Shown here: piece by piece, positions 17,098 to 25,962 of the stretch
Layout of the letters: each line of letters begins with the position of its first letter
How positions within the stretch are numbered: position 1 is the first letter of the stretch
NCBI RefSeq assembly: GCF_021403115.1
Contig: NZ_JAJSSH010000002.1
Coordinates: 453,637-517,636 of the forward strand
Direction: 5' to 3'
Source of the DNA: Sphingobium sufflavum
GTDB taxonomy: Bacteria; Pseudomonadota; Alphaproteobacteria; Sphingomonadales; Sphingomonadaceae
DNA length: 64,000 bases
Notes under the pieces: model-generated
What the model saw: only the letters and a program-made list of their open reading frames with translations
Database searches by the model: none
What the model was told of the DNA's origin: nothing
Program-made: the position numbers and the translations under genes

Positions 17098-19062
17098 ATG
17101 GCCGCAGCATTGATCTTCCTGCTGGCAGCGGCAGTTCCCGGCGCGGTGGCGGCGTCACCGGAAACACTACCTTCCCAACAACTGTTCGATCAGGCCAGTG
17201 CTGCCGCCGAAAAGGGGGATTGCCGGACGGCGGCCAGCCTGTTCGACGCGCTGGAAAAACGCAAGGTGCTGAAGCCCGATTCAATCCCGGAGGCGGTCGT
17301 TTCCGTGCGCAGGGGTGGCTGCCTTGTCCGCGTCCGTCGCATCGCGGAGGGAGAGCGGGCGATCCAGAAGGGCCTGCCCGTGCTGGAGAAAGCCGGGCCC
17401 GACTATGTCAACGACGTGGTGAACGCGACCGAGGCGCTGGGCGATGTGGCCATCCGCTATCATGACCATGACCGGGGGATCGCGCAGTATCAGCGCGTCC
17501 TGGGCATGGTCAAAGGTCTCTCCCGCCTGCGCGTGCTGGCGGAACTGGCGAAGGCGACGGCGTTCGACGGGGGCACGACCTCCCTCGCCTATTCGGAGGA
17601 GGGTATCGCCCTGATCTCCGCCCTGCCGCCGAAGGACCAGAATAAGGACAGCCTTGCCGTCTTCCATTCCCTCCACGCGCGCACCCTGCTCAATCAGGGT
17701 AAGACGCAGGAAGGCTATGCGGAACTGAAGCAGGCGCTCAAGCTGAGCGGCGGCCTGACCGCCCGCACGACGACGAACGAAGTGTCGATGCGGTCGGACC
17801 TTGGCATGGCGGCGGCGCTGGTCGGGCGCAAGGAGGATGCGCGGCTGTACCTCGCCTATACCGGGGCCGGTCGGATCGCGGGCGGCGCCCGTTTCACGCG
17901 CGGCATGTCGATGGACCCGCCCCTGTGCGGGGAGGAAACCGGCCTGCGTCCCGACGATGTCGCCGTGGTGGAATTCAGCATCAACGAGGATGGATCGGTC
18001 GCGGGTGCGAATACGGTCTATTCGCGCGGCAATCGCGCGGTTGCGACCGCCTTTGCCCGTGCGGTGGACGATTGGTACTGGTCGCCCGACAGCATCAAGG
18101 CGATCCCGCTCTTCTATCGCACCGGCATGCGGGTGGAGATGCGGTGCAGCACGGCGGGCGGGGATGCGCCGTCCATCCTGTCGCCGGCGAATGCGCGTTT
18201 CTGGACATGGGCTAGCAGTCGCCTGCCTGCCCTGCGTACCGAGGAGTCGGGGCAGAAGAAGGTGGAGGCGGTGCGTCTGGCGCTGGCGCAGGATCGGTTT
18301 GCGGCGGGGTCGGCCGAGCGGGCGGCGGCGCTGGGCGTTGTGGCGGCGTTGAGCGTCTCTTCTTCTGAGGCGCGCAGTGAGGATACCGTGCGCGCGATGG
18401 CCGCCGCGACGGAGGCAAAGGCCCCGCCGGAGGTGGTCAACTGGCTGCGGATCAATTCGGTTCTGAGCGGGGAAACGGGGAAGGATCGCAAGGCGCGCCT
18501 GGCGTTGCAGGCCATGGCCGCTGAACCATCCTTTGCCGCCGATCCCTTGTCTTCGGCGACCGCGCTCCTCCTCGCATCCGCCAAATATCGCGGTAGCCGC
18601 CTGCCGGAAGCGCCCGCCATGCTCCAGCAGGTGGCGGACGATGGCCGCCTGCCCGACCGTCACCCCCTGCGTCAGGCCGCGCGCATAACGCTGGCCAACC
18701 TCGCGGCGGCGGCGGGCGATGGTGCGGCGGCGCAGCGGTTCTTCGCCAGCACGGGCCTGACCGAGCAGCAATGCGCGCTGATCGGCGTGCGACCAGCCTT
18801 GCGGAGCAGCGGCGCGGACAGCAACGACTATCCGATGGAAGCTATGCGGATGGGGTTCGAGGGGTGGGTCAACCTGGAATTCGACGTGACCGCCGATGGC
18901 CGCACCGCGACCGCGCGCCCCATCGTCGCCTATCCGCCGCTGATCTTCGTCGATGCCGCCGCAGGTATGGCGAAAGGCTTCCGCTACGAGGCGAGCTATC
19001 GCCCCGGTGGCGGCGCGGCCTGCACGGCGAACCGGGAGACGGTCAGCTTCATCCTGCCCTGA
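17098..19062 (+). CDS. Exported protein with two TonB C-terminal-like domains
   Basis: This 654-residue protein has a signal peptide (MAAALIFLLAAAVPGAVAAS), a tetratricopeptide-like helical first third and two regions shaped like the TonB C-terminal domain. The first runs DVAVVEFSINEDGSVAGANTV to about residue 350. The second, at the end, is FEGWVNLEFDVTADGRTATA. There is no N-terminal transmembrane anchor with a Pro-rich spacer, so it is not a canonical TonB. It may bind outer-membrane receptors or other periplasmic partners. A GGGGAATAGAGG ribosome region precedes the ATG. The function is unknown. Confidence 0.7.
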   Translation: MAAALIFLLAAAVPGAVAASPETLPSQQLFDQASAAAEKGDCRTAASLFDALEKRKVLKPDSIPEAVVSVRRGGCLVRVRRIAEGERAIQKGLPVLEKAGPDYVNDVVNATEALGDVAIRYHDHDRGIAQYQRVLGMVKGLSRLRVLAELAKATAFDGGTTSLAYSEEGIALISALPPKDQNKDSLAVFHSLHARTLLNQGKTQEGYAELKQALKLSGGLTARTTTNEVSMRSDLGMAAALVGRKEDARLYLAYTGAGRIAGGARFTRGMSMDPPLCGEETGLRPDDVAVVEFSINEDGSVAGANTVYSRGNRAVATAFARAVDDWYWSPDSIKAIPLFYRTGMRVEMRCSTAGGDAPSILSPANARFWTWASSRLPALRTEESGQKKVEAVRLALAQDRFAAGSAERAAALGVVAALSVSSSEARSEDTVRAMAAATEAKAPPEVVNWLRINSVLSGETGKDRKARLALQAMAAEPSFAADPLSSATALLLASAKYRGSRLPEAPAMLQQVADDGRLPDRHPLRQAARITLANLAAAAGDGAAAQRFFASTGLTEQQCALIGVRPALRSSGADSNDYPMEAMRMGFEGWVNLEFDVTADGRTATARPIVAYPPLIFVDAAAGMAKGFRYEASYRPGGGAACTANRETVSFILP

Positions 19063-19150
19063 CGGTTTTGTCCCCGGTGGCTGGCGGTGTGAGGGGTTGC
19101 CCCTCCTCGGCGATGAGGCATGTGCCGGATTTCGGCGCGGATGGCCTGCG

Positions 19151-19477
19151 TCAGCCGATGATGCGCGGTTGAAACATAATCAGCCCCATGCCCGCCAGCG
19201 CCACCGCTACTCCGGCGATGTCCCATGCTGTCGGGCGAATCCCGTCGACCGCCCACAGCCACAGGATGGCGGCGCCGATATAGACGCCCCCATAGGCGGC
19301 ATAGACACGGCCCGCCGCAGTTCCATGCAGGGTGAGAAGCCATGCGAACAGCGCGAGCGATACGGCAGCCGGGACGAGCAGCCAGACCGACCGGCCCTCC
19401 CGCAGCCAGAGATAGGGCAGGTAGCAACCGATGATCTCGGCCAGTGCGGTTGCCACATAGAGCAGGAAGCTTTTCAT
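19151..19477 (-). CDS. YnfA family (UPF0060) membrane protein
   Basis: This 108-residue protein has four predicted membrane helices and matches YnfA in length and sequence. Features are [20 protein letters not shown] near the N-terminus, [19 protein letters not shown] in the third helix, and [20 protein letters not shown] at the end. The family belongs to the small drug/metabolite transporter group, but its substrate is unsettled. The start at 19477 gives the family's usual N-terminus. It is a single gene between opposite-strand neighbours. Confidence 0.9.
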   Translation of the reverse strand: MKSFLLYVATALAEIIGCYLPYLWLREGRSVWLLVPAAVSLALFAWLLTLHGTAAGRVYAAYGGVYIGAAILWLWAVDGIRPTAWDIAGVAVALAGMGLIMFQPRIIG

Positions 19478-19641
19478 CGGCCCGCCATAGCAGATGCCGG
19501 GTCGGGCGTGCCAGTGGAGGGGTGGATGGCGGAGAGGTCGGACGGCAGGGTCCGACCAACCCGGATCGAACCCTGCCCTTCTGATTCTGTATTGTCGCAT
19601 TTTCCGGGCCGGCAGATGACGCCATCTGCTCCGAAAATGCG

Positions 19642-20323
19642 TTACAGCGCCCTGACCACCCGGATCAGCGCATCCACATCCTCCATGACATTATAAAGGC
19701 CGAAGGACGGGCGCACCGTCGCCTCCACGCCCATGCGCCGCAGGATCGGCTGGGCGCAATGATGCCCGGCCCGCACGGCGATGCCTTCCCGTGCCAGGGC
19801 CTGACCGATGGCGGGGACGGTGCATTTGTCCATAACGAAGGACACGACGCCCGCCCGCTCCATGGGATCGCCGATGATGCGGACACCGGCTATCTGGCGA
19901 AGCGGATGCTCCGTATAGCTGATGAGCTGATGAGCATATGCTCATGCGCGCAGATCGCGGGGCGTCCGATTGCCTCCACATAGTCGAGCGCGGCGCCAAG
20001 GCCCACGGCGTCGGCGATGTTACCGGTGCCCGCCTCGAACTTCATGGGCGCACCATGGTAACGGATATGCTCGAAGGTCACGTCCTCGATCATGTTGCCG
20101 CCGCCCTGCCATGGCTCCATCGCGTCCAGCACCGACTGCCGACCATAGAGCACGCCGATGCCGGTGGGGCCGTAGATCTTGTGCCCGGAGAAGACGAAGA
20201 AGTCGGGGTCCAGCGCCCGCATGTCCACCGGCATGTGCGACACGCTCTGTGCGCCGTCCAAGAGGACGAGGGCACCGGCCGCATGGGCGAGTTCGATCAT
20301 CAGCTTGACGGGCGTCACCGTGC
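19642..20323 (-). pseudogene. Cysteine desulfurase (SufS/CsdA type), truncated and frameshifted
   Basis: Read on the minus strand, this holds the C-terminal half of a class-V PLP aminotransferase. It has the PLP lysine motif FSGHKIYGPTGIGVLY and GGGNMIEDVTFEHIRYHGAPMKFEAGTGN. After the frame break comes AVRAGHHCAQP with the catalytic cysteine. The N-terminal half is missing; homology starts at about TVTPVKLMIELAHAAG near 20323. The frame is broken by an extra copy of CTGATGAG (plus strand 19919-19926 and 19927-19934); removing one copy restores LISYTEHPLRQIAG. Enzyme activity is not possible. The truncation edge may mark a past DNA rearrangement. Confidence 0.88.
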
Positions 20324-20370
20324 GGATCGGGAACCGACATGGGCGTACGTCCTGATGGAATGAGAAGGGA

Positions 20371-20397
20371 ATGGGCGCGGCATGGCGCCGCGCCCAT
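20371..20397 (-). terminator. Possible terminator hairpin of the Met-rich gene
   Basis: An 11-bp stem (ATGGGCGCGGC 20371-20381 with 20387-20397) lies directly after the stop of the minus-strand Met-rich gene. There is no clear T run after it, so termination is uncertain. Confidence 0.45.
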
Positions 20398-20401
20398 CGG
20401 C

Positions 20402-20659
20402 TCAGTGACTGGGCTTCATCATGCCGTCGCCCTTCATCATGTCGGGGTGCATCTTCGACATCTTCATGCAGCCGGCATTCTTCATCATCTTTTCGTGTGG
20501 CATCGCCTGGCACTTCTTCATCATCTTCATATCGGCCGTCGACATTTTCATCATCTTGTCGGACTTCATGCCGCCTTGCATCATGGCGTCCTGCGCGAGG
20601 GCAGGTGTGGCGGCAGTGATCGATAAAGCCGAGATGGCGACGAGGGTGAGGATACGCAT
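20402..20659 (-). CDS. Small secreted Met/Lys/His-rich protein
   Basis: This 85-residue protein has a signal peptide (MRILTLVAISALSITAATPA) and a mature part very rich in Met and Lys. The repeats have the form M-x2/3-MMK, with several His and two Cys (KKCQAMPHEKM, NAGCMKMSKM). Such MxxM and HxxxM patterns commonly bind copper or silver in the periplasm. No named family was recognised. The ribosome site AAGGAG precedes the ATG by 7 bases. It lies 62 bases after the DUF1223 gene and is likely co-transcribed with it from an ECF-type promoter. A metal-buffering role is inferred. Confidence 0.72.
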   Translation of the reverse strand: MRILTLVAISALSITAATPALAQDAMMQGGMKSDKMMKMSTADMKMMKKCQAMPHEKMMKNAGCMKMSKMHPDMMKGDGMMKPSH

Positions 20660-20721
20660 GATGTTCTCCTTGATGGCATCGTTTGAAGGGGTAGCGGGCC
20701 GCGATGCCACGGCCGGAAATG

Positions 20722-21459
20722 TCAAAGTTTGCGCGCCGCGATGATCGGCCCGCCAACCCCGCGCTGGACGAGGATGGCAGATGACAATCCCCGCTCGTTC
20801 GCCTGAGGGAGGGCGTAGGATGTCGATGGCCCAGTCCATTCGCCGAGCTTGACCAACTCGCGCACAATGTCGCGATGCGGGAGGGTGTGACCGCCATTCT
20901 CGCCAGCGCGGATCGGAACATTGCGCGATCGGGGATCATAGCGAACCAGCCAAACCGTCGAGGGCTTACCTGCCATTGCGCTGCCCAGCCGAAGGGAGGT
21001 GCCATCGAGCATGATCGCCGGGCCGCCGCGCGGGGGGCCCGCCTTCGCAATCGTCATGTCGAACGCGCGCTTGTCGCTGCCGACCACGGCGTGGCTGCCG
21101 TTGACGATCACCTCGGGCGTTGCGACCTGTCCCTGGCCGGCGGCGGCATAGTCCTGCTGCCGTTCGGTGAAACGAGGGGAGCCGAATATATCCTTCCATC
21201 CGAGCCGGTCCCAATAGGTGACGGCAAATGAGAGCGCGAGGATGCCGGGACGGTCGGCTATCGCGTTCACATAAGCGTTAGCCGGCGGGCATGACGAGCA
21301 TCCCTGGCTCTGGAACAGTTCGACAACGATCGGATTTTGAGCGGAATCGGCCACAGTGCGGTCGTTCTGTGCCGTCCGCGCCTGCGCGATGCCACAGCCA
21401 GCCAACAGCGCGGCGGCTGAGGCCGTGAAAAACGCCAGTGCTGATCGTTGGCTGGGCAT
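20722..21459 (-). CDS. DUF1223 family protein, thioredoxin-fold, exported
   Basis: This 245-residue protein has an N-terminal signal (FFTASAAALLAGCGIAQA), in which a cysteine may form a lipobox (LLAGC). A thioredoxin-like domain with VELFQSQGCSSCPPANAYVN follows; CSSC is the CxxC. Later segments are SFAVTYWDRLGWKDIFGSP, TPEVIVNGSHAVVGSD and a C-terminal beta-rich part, all typical of DUF1223. The function of the family is unknown. It is divergent from the ECF sigma gene and has a matching ECF promoter, so it is probably a target of that sigma factor. Confidence 0.85.
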   Translation of the reverse strand: MPSQRSALAFFTASAAALLAGCGIAQARTAQNDRTVADSAQNPIVVELFQSQGCSSCPPANAYVNAIADRPGILALSFAVTYWDRLGWKDIFGSPRFTERQQDYAAAGQGQVATPEVIVNGSHAVVGSDKRAFDMTIAKAGPPRGGPAIMLDGTSLRLGSAMAGKPSTVWLVRYDPRSRNVPIRAGENGGHTLPHRDIVRELVKLGEWTGPSTSYALPQANERGLSSAILVQRGVGGPIIAARKL

Positions 21460-21513
21460 GGGGGTCTGCCTCTCGCTTGGGACCCGGCAGAACCGCCAGG
21501 CTGACAATCCCCA

Positions 21514-21539
21514 TACGTTGGCGCCCACAGGTTGGTTAC
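21514..21539 (-). promoter_or_regulatory. Candidate SigF-type promoter for the DUF1223/Met-rich unit
   Basis: On the minus strand GTAACC (21539-21534), 16 bases, then CGTA (21517-21514). It matches the GTAACC-N16-CGAA pattern recalled for Caulobacter SigF except for one base. The start codon lies about 48 bases downstream of the predicted initiation point. Confidence 0.62.
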
Positions 21540-21635
21540 AGGCCCAGAAATATAAAATCCGTGTGGGTGCCACGACGGCTATTGAACGGTTGTGGATCGA
21601 GTTGCTCGCCGACGTCGGAAAAACGACTGCGGTTT

Positions 21636-21661
21636 GTAACGATCTCGCTGTTTCACGCGAA
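21636..21661 (+). promoter_or_regulatory. Candidate SigF-type autoregulated promoter of the sigma/anti-sigma operon
   Basis: GTAACG (21636-21641), 16 bases, then CGAA (21658-21661), 20 bases before the sigma start codon. It shares the six-base -35 (one mismatch), the exact 16-base spacer and CGxA with the divergent promoter at 21514-21539. Confidence 0.65.
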
Positions 21662-21680
21662 TGGACTTGCAGGAGCGTGC

Positions 21681-22217
21681 ATGCGGGTAACCGAAGACCA
21701 GCTCAAGAAATGGATGTTGGAGGGGCTCGACGGTGATGCGTCGTCGCACGCCAGGCTGTTGCGCGAGCTCGTCCCGATATTGCGGGGATTTTACAAACGA
21801 ACCATGACCGACGGCCACGCCATCGAAGACCTTGTGCAGGAAACGCTGATCGCCGTGCATACGCGCCGTATGAGCTTCGATCGGACCCGGCTGTTCAAGG
21901 CGTGGCTCTTTGCCGTCGCGCGCTACAAGATGATCGATCACTTCCGACGGGAGCGGCAGACCTGCCCCATTGATGATCTGGAAGACCTACTGGCCTCGGA
22001 ATCTTTCGAGGATGCCGCAAACGCGCGCATGGATGTCGACCGGCTCCTGGCAGACCTACCCGACAAGCAGTCCTTGCTGATCCGCAAGACTCGCATGGAA
22101 GGACAGAGCGTCGCTGAGGTTGCCGGGGAGACAGGGTTCGGAGAATCCGATGTGAAGGTTTCGGTCCACCTTGGCCTGAAAGCGCTGGCCGCGCGTATCC
22201 TGGGGGAACGGCGATGA
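21681..22217 (+). CDS. ECF RNA polymerase sigma factor, SigF-like
   Basis: This 178-residue ECF sigma factor has region 2 as AIEDLVQETLIAVHTRR plus FKAWLFAVARYKMIDHFRRER. Region 4 is SVAEVAGETGFGESDVKVSVHLGLKAL. The DVKVSVHLGLK segment is a known marker of the SigF/ECF group paired with NrsF-type (DUF1109) anti-sigma factors. AGGAG lies 5 bases before the ATG. Its stop overlaps the start of the anti-sigma gene by four bases (ATGA). In Caulobacter the equivalent pair responds to copper, cadmium and chromate, which fits the neighbouring Met-rich and DUF1223 genes. Confidence 0.9.
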   Translation: MRVTEDQLKKWMLEGLDGDASSHARLLRELVPILRGFYKRTMTDGHAIEDLVQETLIAVHTRRMSFDRTRLFKAWLFAVARYKMIDHFRRERQTCPIDDLEDLLASESFEDAANARMDVDRLLADLPDKQSLLIRKTRMEGQSVAEVAGETGFGESDVKVSVHLGLKALAARILGERR

Positions 22218-22855
22218 ACTTCGATACGCTCATCGATTCCCTGGCCAGCGACTTGAAGCCCGTCCCGCGTCATGCGGTCGGACGACGATTGTTGTTGGGC
22301 ATGGCCGGCGGTGGGGCCGTCACGCTCCTGCTGATTTCCATCATCCTGGGGGTCCGCAGCGATCTCGGACTTGCCATGCGCGGTTTCGCCTTCTGGATGA
22401 AGTGGGCCTATACGATCTCGCTCGGCATCGGTGCAGTCGCACTTGTGGCGCGTCTCGCAAGACCCGAACCCATAAGGCTGATCGGCTTCTGGCCGGTCAC
22501 GATTCCGTTCGCTTTACTGGCGGCTCTCGCCGTCACTGAATTGGCGCATGTCCCGTCCAGCGACTGGTTTGCAATGTGGCTGGGCGCTAGCTGGAAGAAG
22601 TGCCCATGGCTGGTGCTGATGCTGTCGGCCCCGATCTTCGCTGGATTGCTGTGGTCTTTCAGGCGTCTTGCTCCGACGCGTTTACGGGTGGCTGGCGCCG
22701 CTGCAGGACTGTCGGCGGGCGCCTGGGCCGCTACCCTCTATTGCCTGCACTGCCCTGAGGTGTCCGCGCTGTTCGTGTTGACCTGGTATACGCTGGGAAT
22801 ACTCCTTGCGGCAGGAGCAGGGGCATGGATCGGCCCGCGGCTGCTTCGCTGGTGA
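22214..22855 (+). CDS. nrsF: NrsF-like anti-sigma factor (DUF1109), integral membrane
   Basis: This 213-residue protein has a short cytosolic N-terminus (MNFDTLIDSLASDLKPVPRH) and six predicted membrane helices. The C-terminal part contains AATLYCLHCPEVSALFVLTW, the paired cysteines typical of NrsF proteins. The family holds ECF sigma factor SigF at the membrane and releases it on metal stress, probably sensed through these cysteines. Translational overlap with the sigma gene supports a one-to-one complex. The symbol is by homology. Confidence 0.88.
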   Translation: MNFDTLIDSLASDLKPVPRHAVGRRLLLGMAGGGAVTLLLISIILGVRSDLGLAMRGFAFWMKWAYTISLGIGAVALVARLARPEPIRLIGFWPVTIPFALLAALAVTELAHVPSSDWFAMWLGASWKKCPWLVLMLSAPIFAGLLWSFRRLAPTRLRVAGAAAGLSAGAWAATLYCLHCPEVSALFVLTWYTLGILLAAGAGAWIGPRLLRW

Positions 22856-23118
22856 CGCGTCTCGCCAATTATTTTCCATTTCAACCGTCCCGCAGATCGC
22901 GGCGGGGAAAAAAGCGGACGGACCGCTGCTGAGAACCCAGTGAATGTCGTGAAAAGGTCGGCGGCGGTCGGGCAGGGGTTGGGACAAACCCGACATTCCC
23001 GCGCTGGCCGGCAGGCGTCAGCTAATACCTAAACCTGCCAATCCGAGACGGGCGTGAGAAAAGCTTCCTTGCTTTCCGACCCGAGTTAACAGCCTGCAGC
23101 CTCGTGCGGGTGACGATC
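22856..23118. other. Gap between the anti-sigma gene and nhaA
   Basis: The two flanking genes converge here. No convincing terminator was found and no recognised gene. The far end (23119-23203) holds the possible small ORF called separately. Confidence 0.4.
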
Positions 23119-23220
23119 CTATCCCAGCGAGAAACCGTCGGCCCAATATACCAGAGCAAGGAGTGAGGCGGCAAATGCAAGCCAGCTGATGATATCTCCG
23201 TAATCAATGGGCTTTTTCAA
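23119..23220 (-). CDS. Possible 33-residue single-helix membrane protein
   Basis: A TTG-start frame overlaps the last 17 bases of nhaA in another reading frame and encodes 33 residues. It reads [20 protein letters not shown] and then [13 protein letters not shown]. It has one hydrophobic helix with a basic N-terminus, the shape of a small regulatory membrane peptide. An AAAGG ribosome-like site is 6 bases upstream, inside nhaA. No family was recognised. Chance occurrence is possible. Confidence 0.3.
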   Translation of the reverse strand: MKKPIDYGDIISWLAFAASLLALVYWADGFSLG

Positions 23221-24418
23221 TCGCTGCCTTTAGGTCCAGATTATCCCGGTTAGGCGTGGTAAAGAGTATGACGTATCCCGCAGCAGCCGAAATGATCGAG
23301 GCCAGCAGAACGCCCAACTTAGCGGCATCATTCTGGTGCGAGCCCTCTCCGAATGCTAGGCCGCCAATGAAAAGGCTCATCGTGAACCCGATGCCGCACA
23401 AGAGTGCGACCCCGTAAATCTGCCGCCATCCAGCGTCTCGCGGCCGCTCCGCCCAGCCTGCACGGACGAGCAGCCAGACGGCGGTAAAAATCCCGATCTG
23501 CTTACCAAGGAAAAGGCCGAGCGAAACACCGAGTGGTACGGATGCAAGGGCGTCGGTCGGTGCGAAGCCTGCCAGTGACACACCGGCATTAGCAAAGCCA
23601 AAGATGGGTACGATAAGGAAAGCGACCCACGGGTGCAGGCCATGCTCCAGTCTGTAGAGAGGTGAATTCTGATCGTCAGGCTTTCCCGGTGTTCGGGTAA
23701 GTGGCACGGTCATGGCAACCGCGACGCCGGCCAGCGTCGCGTGGATGCCCGACTGGAGAACACACAGCCAGATTGCACTACCGATAATCAGGTAGGGCCA
23801 GAGCGACCGCACGCCAAAACGATTGCACAGAACCAGGATGCCGAGCCCCATCCCGGCGCCTGCGAGTGGGACGAGATTGAGATCGGCGGTATAGAAAAAC
23901 GCGATGATCAGGACGGCGATCAGATCATCGATGATCGCGACCGCCGTTAAGAAGATTTTGAGCGACGATGGTACACGGCTCCCTAGCAGCGCCAGCACAC
24001 CAAGGGCAAAGGCGATATCCGTAGCGGCGGGTATCGCCCATCCGCGAAGGCCGGCTGCATCGTTTCGGTTGACCAGCACATAGATCAATGCCGGAGCCAC
24101 GACGCCCGCCGCTGCTGCAGCACCGGGGAGCACCCGATCGGACCATCGGGAAAGCTGCCCGTCCAACACCTCCCGCTTTATCTCCAACCCTACGACAAGG
24201 AAAAACAAGGCCATCAGACCATCATTGATCCAGTGCAGCAGACTGAGGCCGCCCAAATGGTAGTGGAGCGCCTCAACATATATCTGCGACAAGGCAGAGT
24301 TTGCCACGATCATCGCAAAGACGGCTGAGACGATCAGGATCATGCCCCCCGCCGCTTCGGTCGCAAGAAAGGCGCGCATCATAGAAAAGGGGCGCATGGC
24401 GATATCGGGAGCGTTCAT
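23204..24418 (-). CDS. nhaA: Na+/H+ antiporter NhaA
   Basis: This 404-residue antiporter expels Na+ in exchange for H+ at the inner membrane, supporting pH and salt tolerance. Family marks include the [20 protein letters not shown] segment and [20 protein letters not shown] with the paired Asp residues that bind Na+. [15 protein letters not shown] is near the end. The ATG at 24418 is preferred; an in-frame GTG 36 bases upstream is possible, and neither has a clear ribosome site. It opens a run of five ion or solute transport genes on the same strand. Confidence 0.93.
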   Translation of the reverse strand: MNAPDIAMRPFSMMRAFLATEAAGGMILIVSAVFAMIVANSALSQIYVEALHYHLGGLSLLHWINDGLMALFFLVVGLEIKREVLDGQLSRWSDRVLPGAAAAAGVVAPALIYVLVNRNDAAGLRGWAIPAATDIAFALGVLALLGSRVPSSLKIFLTAVAIIDDLIAVLIIAFFYTADLNLVPLAGAGMGLGILVLCNRFGVRSLWPYLIIGSAIWLCVLQSGIHATLAGVAVAMTVPLTRTPGKPDDQNSPLYRLEHGLHPWVAFLIVPIFGFANAGVSLAGFAPTDALASVPLGVSLGLFLGKQIGIFTAVWLLVRAGWAERPRDAGWRQIYGVALLCGIGFTMSLFIGGLAFGEGSHQNDAAKLGVLLASIISAAAGYVILFTTPNRDNLDLKAAIEKAH

Positions 24419-24625
24419 AAACTGCTGGTACCCGAGCCGGGCAGATGCTTCCACCCCTGCAGCCGTATCGCCGCTCGGCTCGCCGACGAATGGACCATAT
24501 AGGTCCGACCGTTTCCTTGCATCATTGCTACTGACAGAGGGTATGACCCCGGGAGGTGTTCATGGCAGCGCTCGACGTCTGGTGGCACGGGCGTGAACCG
24601 AGGATGCGCCATATCTGTAGCCATC

Positions 24626-25960
24626 CTAATTTTCCTCACGTGCCCGAGACGGGTTCGGTTGAGGGTTGTCATTAACGATAAAGCGCTTCGAGAGCCCGTG
24701 GTACAGCCGCTCCTTGCAAACGAGCTGTGCTGCGAAATCTGCGATCAGTGCTGACGCCAGTAACGGCATCATCAGGCCCCGGCTTGCGGTGGTTTCCGAA
24801 ATGATGATGACGGCGGTGAGCGGCGCTCTTACGACCCCCGTGAAATAAGCAACCATGCCGAGCAGGACGATGGCCCCGGACGGGTATTCAGGAAATACGC
24901 TGCGCAGCATATCGCCTATTCCTGCGCCTACGGAGAGGGAAGGTGCGAAAATGCCGCCAGGCAAACCCGAAACCGCTGTTGCCAAGGTCGTCACGAATTT
25001 GGTGGCCCCGAACCAGATCGGGACGTCGGATCCCGCGATGACCGCGTTGGCTGTCTGATAGCCTGTTCCCCATGTCAAACCCGTCGAAACGCCGAGCGCC
25101 GCGACGGCCAGCCCGCACAGGGCGGCAAAGCGGACGGGTCGTGCCCGCACCCAGGCCATTGGGGTATAGGCACTCGTGCCAGCAGCCAGCATGAGCCTCG
25201 AGAACAGGCCCCCAGCAAGGCCGCCAAGCAGCCCTGCAACCGGCGCGGCGTGAAGGGCCGCACTAAAGCTCAGGGTCTGCCGCATCACGCCAAAATAGAC
25301 ATAGTCACCGGCGAGACCGAGGCTCACCATGCCCGCGATCAGCACTGCCGCCATGACGAGCAGTGTCATGCGCTGCTCATAGGCGGCAGCCAATTCCTCA
25401 ATCGCGAAGGCAACCCCCGCCAGCGGCGTATTGAATGCGGCCGCCACGCCCGCAGCGCCCCCGGCTATATAAACAGAGGCACTCAGCGGTATCGCCATGA
25501 GCCGATGAGCATATCCCATAATCGAGGCGGCGATCTGCACTGTTGGCCCCTCGCGCCCGACCGACGCGCCAAACAGCAGAGCGCCGATGGTGAGGAAGAA
25601 TTTCGTGGTCACAGTTCGTGCCGAAACAAGCGCCTTCATACCTGCCTCGGGCTCGCGCGATGCGGCTATCACTTGTGGAATGCCAGAACCGCTCGCAAGT
25701 GGGGCCAGGCGGCGTGTCAGCCAGACGATACCTGCAAAGCCGGCAGGCGTAGCGAGTAATGGCAACCACCACCAGCGGTGTGCGCCGGACAGGAACACCT
25801 CACCGGCCCAGTCGGACAGGCGCGCAAATAGTAAAGCAAGAAGGCCGACAAGGATCGCACCGCCCAGTATCGCGATACGCCGCCGCCAGATGAGAGCTTC
25901 GGGGCCGTGGCGGCGCAGCAATGTGCGAATGTGACGGAGAGTGGGGAGACTGCGGCGCAT
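24626..25960 (-). CDS. CLC-type chloride channel/transporter
   Basis: This 444-residue protein has the CLC signatures GSGIP (chloride-binding loop), GREGPTVQ with the gating glutamate, and a late GGIFAPSLSVGAGIG segment. It has about ten to twelve hydrophobic segments and no C-terminal CBS domains. Bacterial members usually exchange two Cl- for one H+, which helps acid resistance or charge balance. The ATG at 25960 has AAGGA 5 bases upstream, while the earlier ATG at 25966 overlaps that site. Only two bases separate it from the stop of the APC-like gene, so the two form an operon. Confidence 0.9.
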   Translation of the reverse strand: MRRSLPTLRHIRTLLRRHGPEALIWRRRIAILGGAILVGLLALLFARLSDWAGEVFLSGAHRWWWLPLLATPAGFAGIVWLTRRLAPLASGSGIPQVIAASREPEAGMKALVSARTVTTKFFLTIGALLFGASVGREGPTVQIAASIMGYAHRLMAIPLSASVYIAGGAAGVAAAFNTPLAGVAFAIEELAAAYEQRMTLLVMAAVLIAGMVSLGLAGDYVYFGVMRQTLSFSAALHAAPVAGLLGGLAGGLFSRLMLAAGTSAYTPMAWVRARPVRFAALCGLAVAALGVSTGLTWGTGYQTANAVIAGSDVPIWFGATKFVTTLATAVSGLPGGIFAPSLSVGAGIGDMLRSVFPEYPSGAIVLLGMVAYFTGVVRAPLTAVIIISETTASRGLMMPLLASALIADFAAQLVCKERLYHGLSKRFIVNDNPQPNPSRAREEN

Positions 25961-25962
25961 GA

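Noticed and set aside
19555..19600. T-arm-like GGTTCGATCC sequence, considered as a partial tRNA
   Set aside because: The flanking bases do not pair as a T stem and no other arm is visible.
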